A DNA stretch of 64,000 nt from Cordia subcordata (taxonomy: Eukaryota > Streptophyta > Magnoliopsida > Boraginales > Cordiaceae), in contig JAPTOF010000004.1 in the NCBI GenBank assembly GCA_028554755.1, positions 3,520,501 to 3,584,500 of the forward strand. The letters are read 5' to 3'. The translations under genes and the position numbers were made by a program. The notes beneath the pieces are model-generated. The model saw nothing but the letters and a program-made list of their open reading frames with translations, had not been told where the DNA came from and searched no databases. This document shows, in pieces, positions 24,927 to 36,976 of this stretch (its first letter is position 1; every line of letters begins with the position of its first letter).

Positions 24927-26188
24927 ATATTTTATTAAGCAGATATATGCATACCCGCGTTATAATTGTATGCATCAAGTGCTATTTTTCCACTGGAAAG
25001 GGGATGCATATTTGGCTTTTTGTATCTAGTCTTCGTTAATTAGATCTCATTATGACTATTTCTGTATAGAGTAGCAGTAATTTGCCCGCACACTGAAGGA
25101 AGGTGAGTGAACTTTGTAAAGTTATGAAGTCAGACTCTGTTCTTGGGGGTTAGACATTAAGCTTAGGACCATCTAAGATTTTTGCTTAGCAAATAAAGGG
25201 AATACATCAAAACTTTTTTGACTTTCTGCTGTTTGCGTTTTCGTTCGATGCCTATGAATCGCTACGATGAACAAATGCAAAATTTTTGCAGTGCTACCAA
25301 GGCCCTGGTGCAAAATGTTAATCACAAGGGAATAGTTGGGGAGGCATAGAAAAGTGAATCTCATTGCAAACACGAGTACACCTCACCAAGCCTTTGCTTT
25401 TTTCACAATCTTGTGTGTTGTTTTCTTTTTTATACTGATAGTTCATTAGATTTACAAGATGTAAATAGACCAACTCTATTTGACCCAAAAAGAAAATAAA
25501 AACGATTTAGTTTAGAAACAAGAAGATTACAGCCTAGTAGTTGGTTGAGGCATTTAAGTACCCTTTTGGTATGACGAAAGGCTTCGGCTATGTATAGGAA
25601 GTCTTCAGTTAAAGGGGATATCGGGTTTCCTTTTTGAGTGTAGAAAAGCGGCTGCTCAACTTGGACACTAGCTTTCTTGTGGGTCGAGAGTTGTGGGTGG
25701 TAAAGGAGTAATGAACATAAGATGTCTCTAGTCAGAGATGGCGATGTTAAGATATGGATGTGTGGGTAAAACTCACATGAAATTGTTGTTGATAAAAACG
25801 AGTGACGTTTTCAAATAAGTTATAGTTGATCACACCTAATAAGATAAGGTGTAATTTAGTTTGGCTTTCGTATTGAACTTTTATTTACTTACTTATTTAT
25901 TTATTTATTTTTGCGTACTAGTTATTAAACTAGTCAGCAGAGCAACTTTCATGGTCATCGTCTCGTCAAGAGTGGTATTGTGATTGCAACTTGATTAAAT
26001 AATTGATTCTTCGTGGAAAAAACAGAGATAACGGAGAAAGTTTCATAGTCACGGATATTAGTAGGTTAGTGTAATTGTGACTTGACAAAGAACTGGTTCT
26101 TCTCGAAAGAACAGACAAAATAAAGAATTGACTAAAGACTAAAAAGAACGAGGCATTCATCGTGAGGTTGCCGGCATGAACATAAGCT
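24927..26188. other. 3' UTR of the RIN13-like gene and intergenic DNA
   Basis: The sequence after the TAA at 24924-24926 includes T-rich and aataaa-like stretches (aaataaaggg near 25191). Beyond about 25400 I see only AT-rich spacer with a (TTTA)n run at 25880-25910. No gene supported. Confidence 0.35.
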
Positions 26189-26425
26189 GGGTTCATTCGG
26201 TTTCGCTTTTTATAAAAGTAATTTTTTTAATAACTTTTGAAAAAAATACATTTTTAAAAAATTAAAAATTTTAACCTCTGAAAAAAATTGTAAATAATTT
26301 TTTTTTTTTAGACTTTCAACTTTTTTAGAAACCAAGTCAAATAATTATTGTAAAAATAATAGACTTTTTTTCAAAAAAATAAAAAACCCTTTCCTTGAAA
26401 AAAAACAATAAATCCAAACGGGCCC
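26189..26425. repeat. AT-rich Tourist-like MITE copy
   Basis: Ends gggttcattcggtttcgctt and aaatccaaacgggccc pair as imperfect inverted repeats. The body contains aaccaagtcaaataattattg, the shared inner phrase of this family. About 237 bp. A target duplication was not confirmed. Confidence 0.6.
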
Positions 26426-27565
26426 TAGGTGTCACCTTCATGAGTCATTATGCTCAAAATGTAAAAACTAAATATGTGAAATCGAGAATCATAGAATAAT
26501 TTAAGTGATTAAAATTACTCTAAACAATAATGATTAATATTCAAATTTTATTAGAAGTGGGAATTAGATTGAATGTGAGGGGTTAAGAAAAAACTAAAGA
26601 AATAAAAGTGAAACCAGAGGTGGAAGACCATCTCCTTTATTTTCAAAGAAGGAAAAAAAAGAAAAGCAAGCAAGAAAGAATGCTAACAAGGGATCTTCAT
26701 TCATCTGACACCACCATTATTGTGAACCCTATCGTCGCGGATACTTGCAACCAAGAAAAATAAAAAAAATAAAAAATATGCATATTGTTTGTAGAAATTT
26801 AAACTTCAATAAAAGGAAAATATTTGAGTCATGCCCTCACTAAAACGAAACTCTAAACTCATCCCAACTATCCTTTTCCTTCTGTGCTGAACAAAGAGAA
26901 TAAATGCCACCATGTTGGCGAACTAACAATTCTCTTTCTTAAGAACACAATCGGAAGAAAAGACAAAGGTCCAACACTAACAAGTTCTAAGTCCATTGGG
27001 TGGAATAAATGTCAACTCCAAGATTACACGCCAGATGAATTCATAATTTTTCTCTCAATAGAGACTAGAAAACATTATATCCTAGCTACAGGGGTATAGT
27101 TTTTCATTCACTGGAGACTACATAAAATTTTACGCAAAAGATATGTAAAATATTTTAAGAAAAATTTAGGACCCGAAGACGCTATGAAAACCATCAATGG
27201 TTAGTGAAAAACAGAAATGAGCAGAAATGGAGGTGAAGAAACCTCACAATCTTGCATGTGAACTCCTTAAAAACTGTTGACCATTCAGATGCAGTAGTTG
27301 GTCTAGTACACAGTGGAGGCTACAACAGCTAACATATCGACCAAGTACATTTTCTGGGCTAGTATACAGCAATCTCACGTATCGTCACTCTATTGTATAG
27401 ACAAAAAGATTGCCTGAACAAAAGAACAACAGAGGAAACATCGAAATCCTTGATATGCATTCAACGATTTATATAGACATGACTAAGCAAATGATTGAGA
27501 GAGAGAGCACATACCAGGAGCATCAACCAGTGAATCTTTAAAGCTGAAGTCTTCGCATAATCAGA
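26426..27565. other. Intergenic DNA and 3' flank of the WDR70-like gene
   Basis: AT-rich spacer, then the region downstream of the minus-strand stop at 27566, which should hold that gene's 3' UTR. An open frame of 71 codons at 26884-27099 has no recognisable domain and is not called. Confidence 0.3.
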
Positions 27566-30500
27566 TTATTTCTCTTCATCCTCACAATCAGACTTTATAA
27601 AGACTGGTTCTGGCTGTGTCTGCGCATATGCAGGAGCAATAAATTTTGGATCTTTTGCAGCCGCATCAGCATACTTCAGTATAGCTTCTCTGGGGTCTTC
27701 ATCCATCCACGTCTCCTTAATCATGCCACCACGCTGCAACACCAACCAGGTTAAGAGCCAGTTCAGCAAGCCAAGTTGCACAATAATAGTAAAAGGAGGG
27801 AAAGTGGGTTACCTTGAGAAGGTACTGAGTGAGCAAGCTTCCTTTGGTTGAACCAACTCTTCCACCATGACCTGGACCGGTTATAGGAAGTTCGGGCTTA
27901 TGCGACTTAAGTGGGTCCTTTAATATCTTCTCGCGTTGACGCTTACGACTAGGCTGATCTCTGAACAATGGTAATGCATGAGGATTATGGATAACAGGTG
28001 GTGCCTCATAATCATCGACAGACTTCTTCCTTGGTGCACGTGCAACACAAACAAGAGCTCCTCTTTCACTAAGGGTTGGATCATAGAGTATATGGGTTCC
28101 TCCTTCATGTTTATCCCCACATGTAGCAAAGATCTGCAGAGACAAAGACCAAAGATTTTAATTTGGGCAATCTCAAGTTGACAAGAGGGGCAGGCAGGAG
28201 GGGAGGTGAAAGAATTATTTCCATATGCCTGCCCGTGCCCTACCCTAGCTTGGAATGTTAAGTTAACCCAAGAACATCGATGGATGGTACCTGATTAAGT
28301 CTTGGGTGCCATGCACACTGCACGACACTAAAAGTTGGTGATATTCCAATTTTTGACACTAATTCAAGTTTTTCACGATCATAGAAGCACAGCAAACCCC
28401 CAGTTGTACTGTCCCTTTCAACAGATGTTCCAGTGAAGAAGAGCTGTTCATCGGGGCTAAATGCAATATTTGTCTGTCCGTAATTATTAGGAAGATCCTC
28501 AAACACTTTTAGAGGCTCTTTCATTTGGCGCAAATCCCAGACCTAGCATGTTTTTTGATTAGTAAATACCACCGAAAAAGTTGGTAACAACACTTTTGCA
28601 CTGTAAGCTACAGGAGGGTTTTCCTCAAATAAGAAAAAGTGCACAGTACCTTCAGTGAACCATCAAAGCTTCTAGACAACAGTATTCGTCCATCAGCAGA
28701 AAACTTAAGTGCAGTAATATCATCTGAGTGGGCACTGGGGACATGGATGTCTGGTCTGCTTCCCCATCCAGGCTTGAGGTTCCATATCTACATAAACAGA
28801 CACTCACATAAGCACAAGCACGGTTGGTTGAAACAAGTCAGGCCACAGAACTACCATTAGTGTTATCAAATGTCTACTCTGCCAAAGATCCAATCTACAG
28901 TTTAACTGTGTAATTATGTTGATTGCCCTAATTGCAAAATTATATCACTAGGTTCACTTACCTGTATAGAAGCGTCTCCTACACCACCTGCAATGCATTT
29001 CCCCTCACGATCCCAAGCACATGTAGTCACAGGAACTCTTCCAGGCCTAGCAAGTTTTGGTTTGATCACCTAACAAAAGGAATGATAACCCAATATGTTT
29101 AAAGTAAATGGAAAAGAACTTGTAATATACTGTATTTTGCAATAAATATAAAATTCCCCTTCCTATTCCCACATCTTAACTTACAAGAATGAGTACCAAG
29201 TTTTACGCCCCAGAATATATTTTTTATTAACCTAAAGCATCGTATATAAATTTATTATTACTGTTACTATTATTATCACATCATTATCATCATTATTATT
29301 ATAAGATCGGATTATTGTAGATTTGGAGACCCCAAAAAAAGAAGAACGAGAAAGAAGACTTCAATTAATAACAAAAACAACAGTCAATCAACATTAGCAA
29401 TTGTACATTGAGCTAATCTCCATATTACTGATACCAGATGGCATCCATGTATTATGACCTCTTTGGCCACATTCAGAAGATGGTGCTGTTCCAGAACTAA
29501 TAGACCAAGAGCCATAACCATACATCAGCATTCACAGTGCATTTTCCAAGACAAAATCCTAGTTGAAGTTAAAGGTAATATTTGCAACACATGCTCCAAG
29601 CAACAGCCTTAAGCGAATGTTTACCTGCTTTTGACTTTTGAAGTCATTTACATCCCATATACGCAATGAACCATCCTCAGATGATGTCAAGATCGTCTCT
29701 TTTGTTTTAGGGTGCCATTCCCCGCAAGTCAATCCAGATATATGGCCTTTGGTATTCTTAAGATCACGGATATACATGTCCCCCTTAACAAACTCACCCA
29801 GAGTTAATCCATCACGGTCATAGATCTGAAACAGTGGAAAAGAACAGATAAGTTGAACTGCCATACTACATAACTTAGAGCAAAAATACGCAAGGATCAT
29901 TTCTGCAGCACCTTAGCCTGAGCTGAACCAGTCACACACAAAAATTGACCAGAAGTAGGACTCCAACTCAAGCTACGCACTTGATGACCTTCAAATGGTT
30001 CAAACTGTCTAAATGATTGTAAGCGAGCATTCATTCCTTGAAAGTCATACATCCGAACTGAGTAATCATAGCTACCAGAGAGAACTCTAGACCCCGAATG
30101 ATCCACCGCAAGAGCAGAAACAATCTGCCAAACACGTCAGCTAAATATTCTGTCAGAGGGACTGTCAAAGCTCATCAGTCTACACAGCTATAGCATTTCC
30201 TCAAATACCAAGATATGCTTATCTAAACAGAAATTGCTCAAATTGGGATGAGGAAATAGCTCAAGTGGCTAGGGCTACTTCTTCCAGGAGTAAGGTCCTA
30301 GTTCAAATCCTATGGGAGACGGGGGGTTGGGTTTAAAAAAAAAAAAAAAGGAAATAGCTCAAACAATTTCCAAACATATATTTTAGAAGAATTTTCAGTC
30401 AGAGGGCCTTATCACAGCTCCAGAAACTAATGCATTTTCCAAAATATTAAGACATGCACAGGGAAGAAGGGAACAATCTATAGAATCATACAAGAAAACT

Positions 30501-31482
30501 GATTTTTAATTGGGTAATTTCATAATCCGGAAAAAACCATTAAATGTGTATCATCCTGCAAATTCTCATTGTTCTTCCAACTTTATCATTTTCTATCAAG
30601 TAAAGATCAAACCGTTACTATATTTTTACTCTGATCTTCTTCACATAGACTCCAGTGGCCATTTCTGGTCAGTTTTCATCAATAAGCTACTAAGCAAGTA
30701 GAGTTAATCACTTCACCATTAACTAAAACTCGCTGTGATAAAATGTTTAAACACGTCCAGTTCTTCAATTCGGTCCATAGCTTCAAAAAGTTCGCAACTT
30801 CAAACAAGTGTCTTACAATGTAATACTCTAATCAATGCACACACTAAGAAAAATATTTAAAGTAATACGAAAACCAAAATGATAATTGAAATGATACCTT
30901 AGTGTGCCCCTTTAACACAATCTCATTACTCTGAGGTATCCTATACCGGTTCTCCTCTTCTTCCTCGTTCATTTCCTCTTCCGAATCCGATCCTACCGGA
31001 CCTGGTGGCGGCCTTGGCGGTCCAATCATAGGCCCATCATCATCCTCATCAACAGAAGGAGGCGGCCGAGGCGGCCCAATCATCGGTCCATCTTCTTCTT
31101 CCTCCTCGTCCCGCGTCTCAGACGGCCGCGGCGGTCCAATCATTACACCCTCGTCATCCTCCTCCGCCTTCTCGTGGCCTACAGGCTGACGTGGCGGCCC
31201 AATTAACCTACTACTACTACTAGCGCTAGGGTTTTGGGAAGTTCGAGAATCTTCTTTCTTAAAGGAATCAAGCCAGGCTTTGGAGGAGGACGAAAGCGAA
31301 GGAAAGGCATTGCCCTTGGTTTCGGAGGACGACGTGGACGGAGCTTTGCCGTCATCTGCTGCGGCGGTCCGGCGGGTGGCGCTGTGGATGAGCTCGAGAG
31401 GGGTGTCAGATTTCGTCTGCTTACCGAACGTTAACGGAAAGTGAGACCTCAGTCCGTCGTATATCTCCGCTTCGTCCTCCAT
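27566..31482 (-). CDS. WD40-repeat protein, WDR70 / gastrulation-defective 1 homologue
   Basis: Eight minus-strand exons: 31482-30898, 30124-29912, 29825-29625, 29069-28962, 28787-28650, 28542-28291, 28133-27813 and 27733-27566. All are multiples of three (seven phase-0 introns), giving 661 aa. The N-terminal ~180 residues are disordered and acidic with four IGPPR motifs (about 94, 115, 135 and 153). WD40 blades run from about 185 to 500: EIVLKGHTK, LSGSYDYSVRMYDF, LTSSEDGSLRIWDV, IAGGVGDASIQIWNL, LLSRSFDGSLKVWDL and FFTGTSVERD. The C-terminal part (RKRQREKILKDPLKSHKPE, and GRVGSTKGSLLTQYLLK) is a conserved basic tail of WDR70 proteins. WDR70 is a nuclear protein linked in animals and yeast to the CRL4-DDB1 ligase and histone H2B ubiquitination. 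The plant role is inferred only by family. The order and length fit; no broken blade seen. Confidence 0.9.
30251..30362 (+). mobile_element. tRNA-derived SINE with poly(A) tail in intron 1 of the WDR70-like gene
   Basis: Contains an A-box-like tagctcaagtggctaggg and a B-box-like agttcaaatcc about 45 bp downstream, as in a Pol III promoter, and ends in a run of 15 A. The same 14-bp sequence aggaaatagctcaa sits at 30251-30264 and 30349-30362, just after the A-tail, as target-site duplication. It is about 84 bp between duplications, so it is very short. The A box overlaps the left duplication. Confidence 0.75.
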
Positions 31483-31760
31483 TTCTATACGTACTGTGTG
31501 CGTTTGGTGTTTGTTTTAACGGTGACGGTGACGATTTGCTTTTCTTTTCTTTTTTTTTTTAATTTTGCAGTGATTTATAGTTTGTGAGCTTGGCTCTGCC
31601 GCCATGAAAAATGAGGCTTCGTAAGTGGGCCAGTTTTGTTAAGAAATGGGCCTGATTTTGACATGTTTGGAGTGGATGTTGGCCAATATATTTGGATTAG
31701 GCCCAAGAGTTTCCGTGGATTTGGGTCAGAACATGAACCCCATCTGCTTGATCTAATTTG
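31483..31760 (-). promoter_or_regulatory. Promoter region of the WDR70-like gene with three TGGGCC (site II-type) motifs
   Basis: TGGGCC occurs at 31626-31631 and 31647-31652, and GGCCCA at 31700-31705, about 145-225 bp upstream of the minus-strand ATG. Such motifs, bound by TCP-type factors, are frequent in promoters of plant growth-related and housekeeping genes. A T-rich run at about 31540-31562 lies close to the leader. Confidence 0.5.
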
Positions 31761-32154
31761 CCCTCGAAGAACTTTTTTTTTTAGCAGATGCATTTATTTA
31801 TTTTATAATAAAGTTCTCCATCTTGGCAAATAATACCATGCACCACAAAACGATAAACCCCCCAGTTTAAAAAGAAAAAAAAGAAAGAGAAGACAAACAA
31901 ATAAGTAGGCTATACTCTCTAAGCTCTCTAATTAAACCCAATGTTTCGGAAAAACACACAAGCAACAAAATGAACCAGGTCTACGCGATCTCACCCTTTG
32001 TGTATGGAAGCGAATCAAGAAGGACAAAGATGTATGAGAACTTGAAGGACAACAAAGCCTTTCTATTAACGACGATTGAGCTATGGTGCGGCCAAGAAGG
32101 TGAATGACAACTTCAAGAAGGGCAACGTATACATACATAAGATTAAAAATAAAT

Positions 32155-33040
32155 GGGTGAATTGCTCAACTCTCCCTTGTGGTTTAACTAATATTCACAA
32201 CTTTTCCCTGTATTTTACAAATTAGTTACTTGACCCCCTATGGTTTCAACGATAGTACACACGCCCTCCAAAAGCTAACTGTCGTTAGCTTTTTAACTGA
32301 TTTTAGTAAAATGTCATTTTTGTCTTTGTCTAATCTAATAAAAAATCTATTTTACCTTCATTTTATTTTAAAAATAAAATAAAATAATAAACTTTAAAAA
32401 AGCCTTAAAAAGTTCGTTTTGGCCCTAACTTATTAAATAAAAAATAAAAATAGAAAAAACACAAAAAAAAAAAAAGAAAACATGAGGGATTGGAGGGTGG
32501 GGCGACTGGGGTAGGGGCCACTGGGGTGGGGGCAGCTGGGGGTGGGGCTGCTGGGGTTGGGGGCGACGGGGGTGGGGTCTAGTGGGGGGTGGGGGTAGCG
32601 GGGCTGGTGGGGGGTGGAGAGGGGGGGTAGCAGGGGTGGGGTGACGAGGGTGAGGGCTGGGGGCAGGGAGCAGCGGGGTTGGTGGAGGTGATGGGGAATA
32701 AGGGTAGCAGGGGTAGTGGTGGGGGGGGTGAGGGCTGGCTGGGGCTGGGGTGGGGTGGCAGGGGTGGTGTCTTTTTTTTTTTAATTTAATTGCTTTTTTA
32801 TTTTTTAAACAAATTAAAGATAAAAAAGTTTATTTAATGCATTTATTATGAAAAAATAAAGCAAAATTGCACAAGTCGCGTGTGCATGTCAAAACACGTG
32901 ATTTTGAACAAAAAAATTAACGAAGGGGTTCTATGTGCACCCTCATTAAAACTACAGGGGGTGACTTAGCTAATTTCGTAACCACAAGGTATTATTGCGC
33001 ACATTTGTCAAGCCACAGAGAGAAGTTGAGTAATTCACCC
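32155..33040 (+). mobile_element. Mutator-like (MULE) non-autonomous element, 886 bp, G-rich core, 9-bp TSD
   Basis: Perfect 9-bp direct repeats aaaataaat flank it (32146-32154 and 33041-33049). Termini are GGGTGAATTGCTCAACT and its inverted partner at the right end (AGTTGAGTAATTCACCC). The arms pair over about 115 bp. The core at about 32480-32770 is extremely G-rich on the plus strand (repeated ggggtgggg and gctgggg). The right arm reads, inverted, cttgtggttacgaaattagc, close to the left arm of the 18632 element. No transposase gene. Confidence 0.88.
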
Positions 33041-33049
33041 AAAATAAAT

Positions 33050-33706
33050 TGATGAATATGAAGAGAGAAAAAGAAAATATATAACATTATTCGTCGAGAT
33101 TTAAGATATTGTGGACATACAACAAAATAGTTGTAAGCATATTACTAAAGAGTTGTGAATCTATAATTCATAAGTTGTTAATATATAATTTATAGATTTT
33201 GAGCAATAAGCAATTCACAAGTTGTGAGATACATAAATATATATTTGGTTGTGAATATATAAATTATAACATTTTTTTATTCTTTCTTTCCTTTTCCCCC
33301 CGTTTTTCTGTTTCTTTTCTTTTCTCTATTAGCTGAAGTTGATGGAAATACTTAAAGAGAATGGAAGTGAAATGTTTATAATTTTCTCTCTAGTCGTTAG
33401 TTGTATATTATTAGAAGATTGTTGATGCATGTGATTGTGAGTGATACGATGCTTTTTTCTTCTTCTTCTTCCTTTTTTTTTTTTAAAGTGTTGTTGGGTT
33501 TTTTTTTAAAGTGTTGTTGGGCCCGTAAATATCACTGTAGTTGGGTGCAAGGTGCTGGTGCTGGTGCGGTGCATAATAAAATTGGTGCTGACCTCCATCT
33601 TATGCTTTTAATGGATTTAACTGCTTTGAGTAGAAAAAAATATTGACCTAATCATTTACTATTTTATTCTTATTTTTTTCATCTTTATTATTATAGCTTA
33701 TTTGAT

Positions 33707-33747
<41 letters not shown>

Positions 33748-34005
33748 TGACATAAACTAAATTATTGAATTGAAATTTTTTTATACTTTTCAACATACTT
33801 TAACGAAACATGTAAATATTTATTTTTATAATTTAGATATGTATTCAAGTGACAGGTAATTATTTAAAACTAAAAACGTTTAAAATAAAAAATACTTTAA
33901 ATAATTTTTCAATAAACCAATTCAAACGTACTCTTATATCAAAGGATGTGGCACATACATAGCTTGCTCCCTGAAAAGCAGAACCTTTGGTAAGATGAAT
34001 ACTAA
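33050..34005. other. Intergenic AT-rich DNA with simple repeats
   Basis: Contains a short duplication (ttttaaagtgttgttggg twice at about 33480-33522), (TA)n then (GA)n around 33708-33747, and poly-T runs. No gene supported. Confidence 0.35.
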
Positions 34006-34392
34006 AATGTCCGGGCAAATACACAACTATGTTCCTTTCTATGTCTGCCACCATATGAGGAATTAAATCTAAATAGCTTGAAAGATGAGAGATTTATTCC
34101 ATATACAATATTGTCACCAAGAATATTTAGTTTGGATGAGGATGAATCAATTTTCCCCGATATTTTACAAAAGCTGTCCTCTAACCTCAATTCTCGAGAA
34201 TTTATGCAATCATCATCTGAAAATATACTAAGGTTCGATTTTCAAGATCATAAAACGTTTCTTGCGTGTTTATTTGTCAAGCCACCATGTTCAACTTCAA
34301 GAATTTTTCCATCTACAGGAACATTTTTGCTTGGGAACAACTTGAAAGAACCTGGTACCACAAAATTTGCACAATCTTCACTTTGTTGCTGA
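34006..34392 (+). pseudogene. Unrecognised open frame, possible gene fragment
   Basis: A stop-free frame of 128 codons from just after the TAA at 34003 to a TGA at 34390. It has balanced, protein-like composition (for example CLPPYEELNLNSLKDERFIP, then DEDESIFPDILQKLSSNLN), unlike the AT-rich spacer around it. There is no ATG near the start and no domain I recognise. It may be an exon remnant, a captured fragment or chance. Confidence 0.25.
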
Positions 34393-36328
34393 TATGCTTG
34401 ATTTCTGCAATATGTTCTACTTTTTTTTTTTTTTTTTTAAATAGCAATTCTCCTGTTAGTGTTGCATATTCTTCTTATATGGTAAGCATGGCTTTAAGAA
34501 AGTACGTGGACCACCATACATAATTTAGACTTTTTTTCTACAATTGGATTGAATTATTGTTTAAATTTAAAATATCTTAAAAGCACTTATATGTTCATAA
34601 CTTTTGGGAATAGTTTAAAAACTTTTAATTTACTAACAGTGTGATGTTCAGTTGTGGGACGATGTGATAATTTACACGCTCTCTTGCACTTTAACATCGG
34701 TCTAACGGTTGGAAGTATTTTCTTTTAACATATTCCAAAAAACAATTTCACAGGTACAACATAATAAGTATATTTCATCTTGTGCTGTGTTCTTGCAGCC
34801 TGCTGCACTATATGCAGACACTAGTTAGAAAAAGAACAATAAAAGTTCACGATATGTGGTACCTGGAACCAATTTCATAATATATCACGGGCTAAGGATT
34901 TTAATTTCTTTTTAATTTTTCTTTTGAGTTCTCAACATTTCTTTCATGCTTTAATCAAATAGTGCAAGAAAAATTTAATCTTGTGGTCGAAAAAGTCGAA
35001 AATTAGTTTTTTTCGACATATCTTGATAAATCTGATACTTCCTTAACAAACTTAAATCCTGACTTTTTAAGTTAGAGCATTTGCCTCAAAATTTGACTCG
35101 TTTTAATGTGAATTTGAAAATTTCTTCTTTTAAGAAAAATTCTCTAATTAAAAGAAAAAGCAGAAAGGAAAATTTGTGCACGAGAATTTCACGCCTCCAA
35201 TGGCAGACGACTTAATGGAACAGCGAAGCACTTCCTAAGATAAAAAGCCCAAAAGAGCAAAGTATACTCCTAAAAAGAAGGAATTTGACTACATAAAGCT
35301 ATTGACAAAAAAGAAAGAAAGAAAAAAAAAAACACTACTTAAAGCTAAGTTTATTTATACGCAGAAACTTGGCAATCACCCATAAGCTGGAATCCACAAT
35401 GTAATTTTGCTGTAAAGTAGGCAATCAGATGAAAAGACATTATCGTCAAAAATATCTACGCTTACTGTCTAAAAGCTTTTGTCAGGAGCCATGTTCGTGG
35501 TAAGCACTTTTGGGAATTTGCAATGGTGATCTCAACAACGTATTCAATAAAATGCGGATTCAAAAGCATATCCCACTACTGTGGACTGCAAGATTATATG
35601 CTTCTTTAACAACTTATTTTGCCCATCAGTTGTGTTCTGCATATGCTTCGATTCAACCTTAGTGCGTTAGGCATCTTTTGGATTAAATAAAATATTGTGA
35701 TTCAACGATACATAACATGCGTGTTAAGAAGCTACGGGACGATAGTGTATGTTTTTAAGACGGAATAAAAAAGTAATACATTAACTAAGTCAAAATCTAT
35801 ATACAATTTTTAGGAGAAAAATTGACGTATGAAAATAATTTATTTATTTATACATACTAACAATAACACTTTTGCGTGGCGATACGATTGTTTTGGCCAA
35901 AAACCAACTAGTTGACCTTTGAAAGCTAAACAAGATAAGTTTCATGTGAGAAAAAAAATCAATGTTTTGTCTACATGACTTAAGGAGAGAATTGAGGCGG
36001 AAGATTGCAACGAAATATTCCTAAAGTCTCTTTAAATAGGTGATAAAGAAGACAGTGGAGAGGCTTCTATGCCCAAAAAGTTTGCTAAGCTAGAGTTTTC
36101 CTACCCTTGTGTATTGTTAATGCCTACGTCAAAAAGGAATTGATTGCGTGTTATTTTGAATGATTTTCAATGGAAGAGGGACTAATTATGGCTGGTTGAT
36201 ATGTTTTAAGTGTCGCATAGATTCCTACAACTCCATTGCGTGCCAGAGGCCAATGATGTGATTGTGGTCACCCATCTGTACAATTTACAAAATACTAGAT
36301 TTCTTTTTCTTAATTTTGGCGCAAAAAA
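34393..36328. other. Intergenic DNA, nothing recognised
   Basis: About 1.9 kb of AT-rich sequence with homopolymer runs and no believable coding frame, RNA gene or repeat end. Confidence 0.3.
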
Positions 36329-36547
36329 GTCTGTTTGAATTTATTTTTTTTTAAATACTTTTTTTAAAAAAAAATTATCTTAAATTTGTAATAACTATTA
36401 GATTTGATTTTCAAAAAAGCTGAAACTCTGAAAAAAGTTCAAATATAACTTTTTTTAAAAACCAGAATTTTCAGCTTATCAAAAAAAGTTATTTTTTAAA
36501 AACTGTTAAAAAAAGCGCTTTTGAAAAAAACTAATCCAAACCAGCCC
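36329..36547. repeat. AT-rich Tourist-like MITE copy
   Basis: Ends gtctgtttgaatttattttt and aaaactaatccaaaccagccc are imperfect inverted repeats. The interior has the family's T/A runs and gtaataactattagatttga. About 219 bp. Confidence 0.6.
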
Positions 36548-36886
36548 AAAGTCAAGTGACAAAAACTAGAAAGTGCAGTATTCTTGGACTTTCTGTTGCA
36601 AGTGTGTGTATTGTCAAAAATGAAATTACGCCCTTCATTTCTCTTCTCTCACCGTTAAATTAAAGCACACCCAAATCTTTGTTTTAGCATACGCTAAACA
36701 CTCGAGCGTGAACTAAGCCAAATTCTAATCCTTAACGGAACAAAATAAATTGAATATCGCACCTACATGCAGGAACGAATGCAAATAGCGTTGATAAGAC
36801 CTGTAATCTTAACTTATCTCAAATTTTTTATATAACTCCTAAATAGAAAAAAGTTGCAATATTTTCTCAGTAGCCAACTCTAATAT

Positions 36887-36976
36887 TGAAGCCACGTATA
36901 ATATTGAATTTAATTATAAAATAGATAAAAAGTGAATCCAATTCGTATGAAGCCACGTATAATATTGAATTTAATT
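36887..36976 (+). repeat. Direct repeat of 29 bp, spaced by 32 bp
   Basis: The identical 29-bp stretch beginning tgaagccacgtataatattg occurs at 36887-36915 and 36948-36976. Period 61 bp. No recognisable element surrounds it. Confidence 0.85.

Noticed and set aside
26884..27099. 71-codon open frame
   Set aside because: No recognisable domain, no context, and within chance length for this spacer.
30264..30320. Possible functional tRNA gene
   Set aside because: A and B box-like motifs occur, but the sequence cannot fold into a cloverleaf and ends in a poly(A) tail with a target duplication, so it is a SINE.
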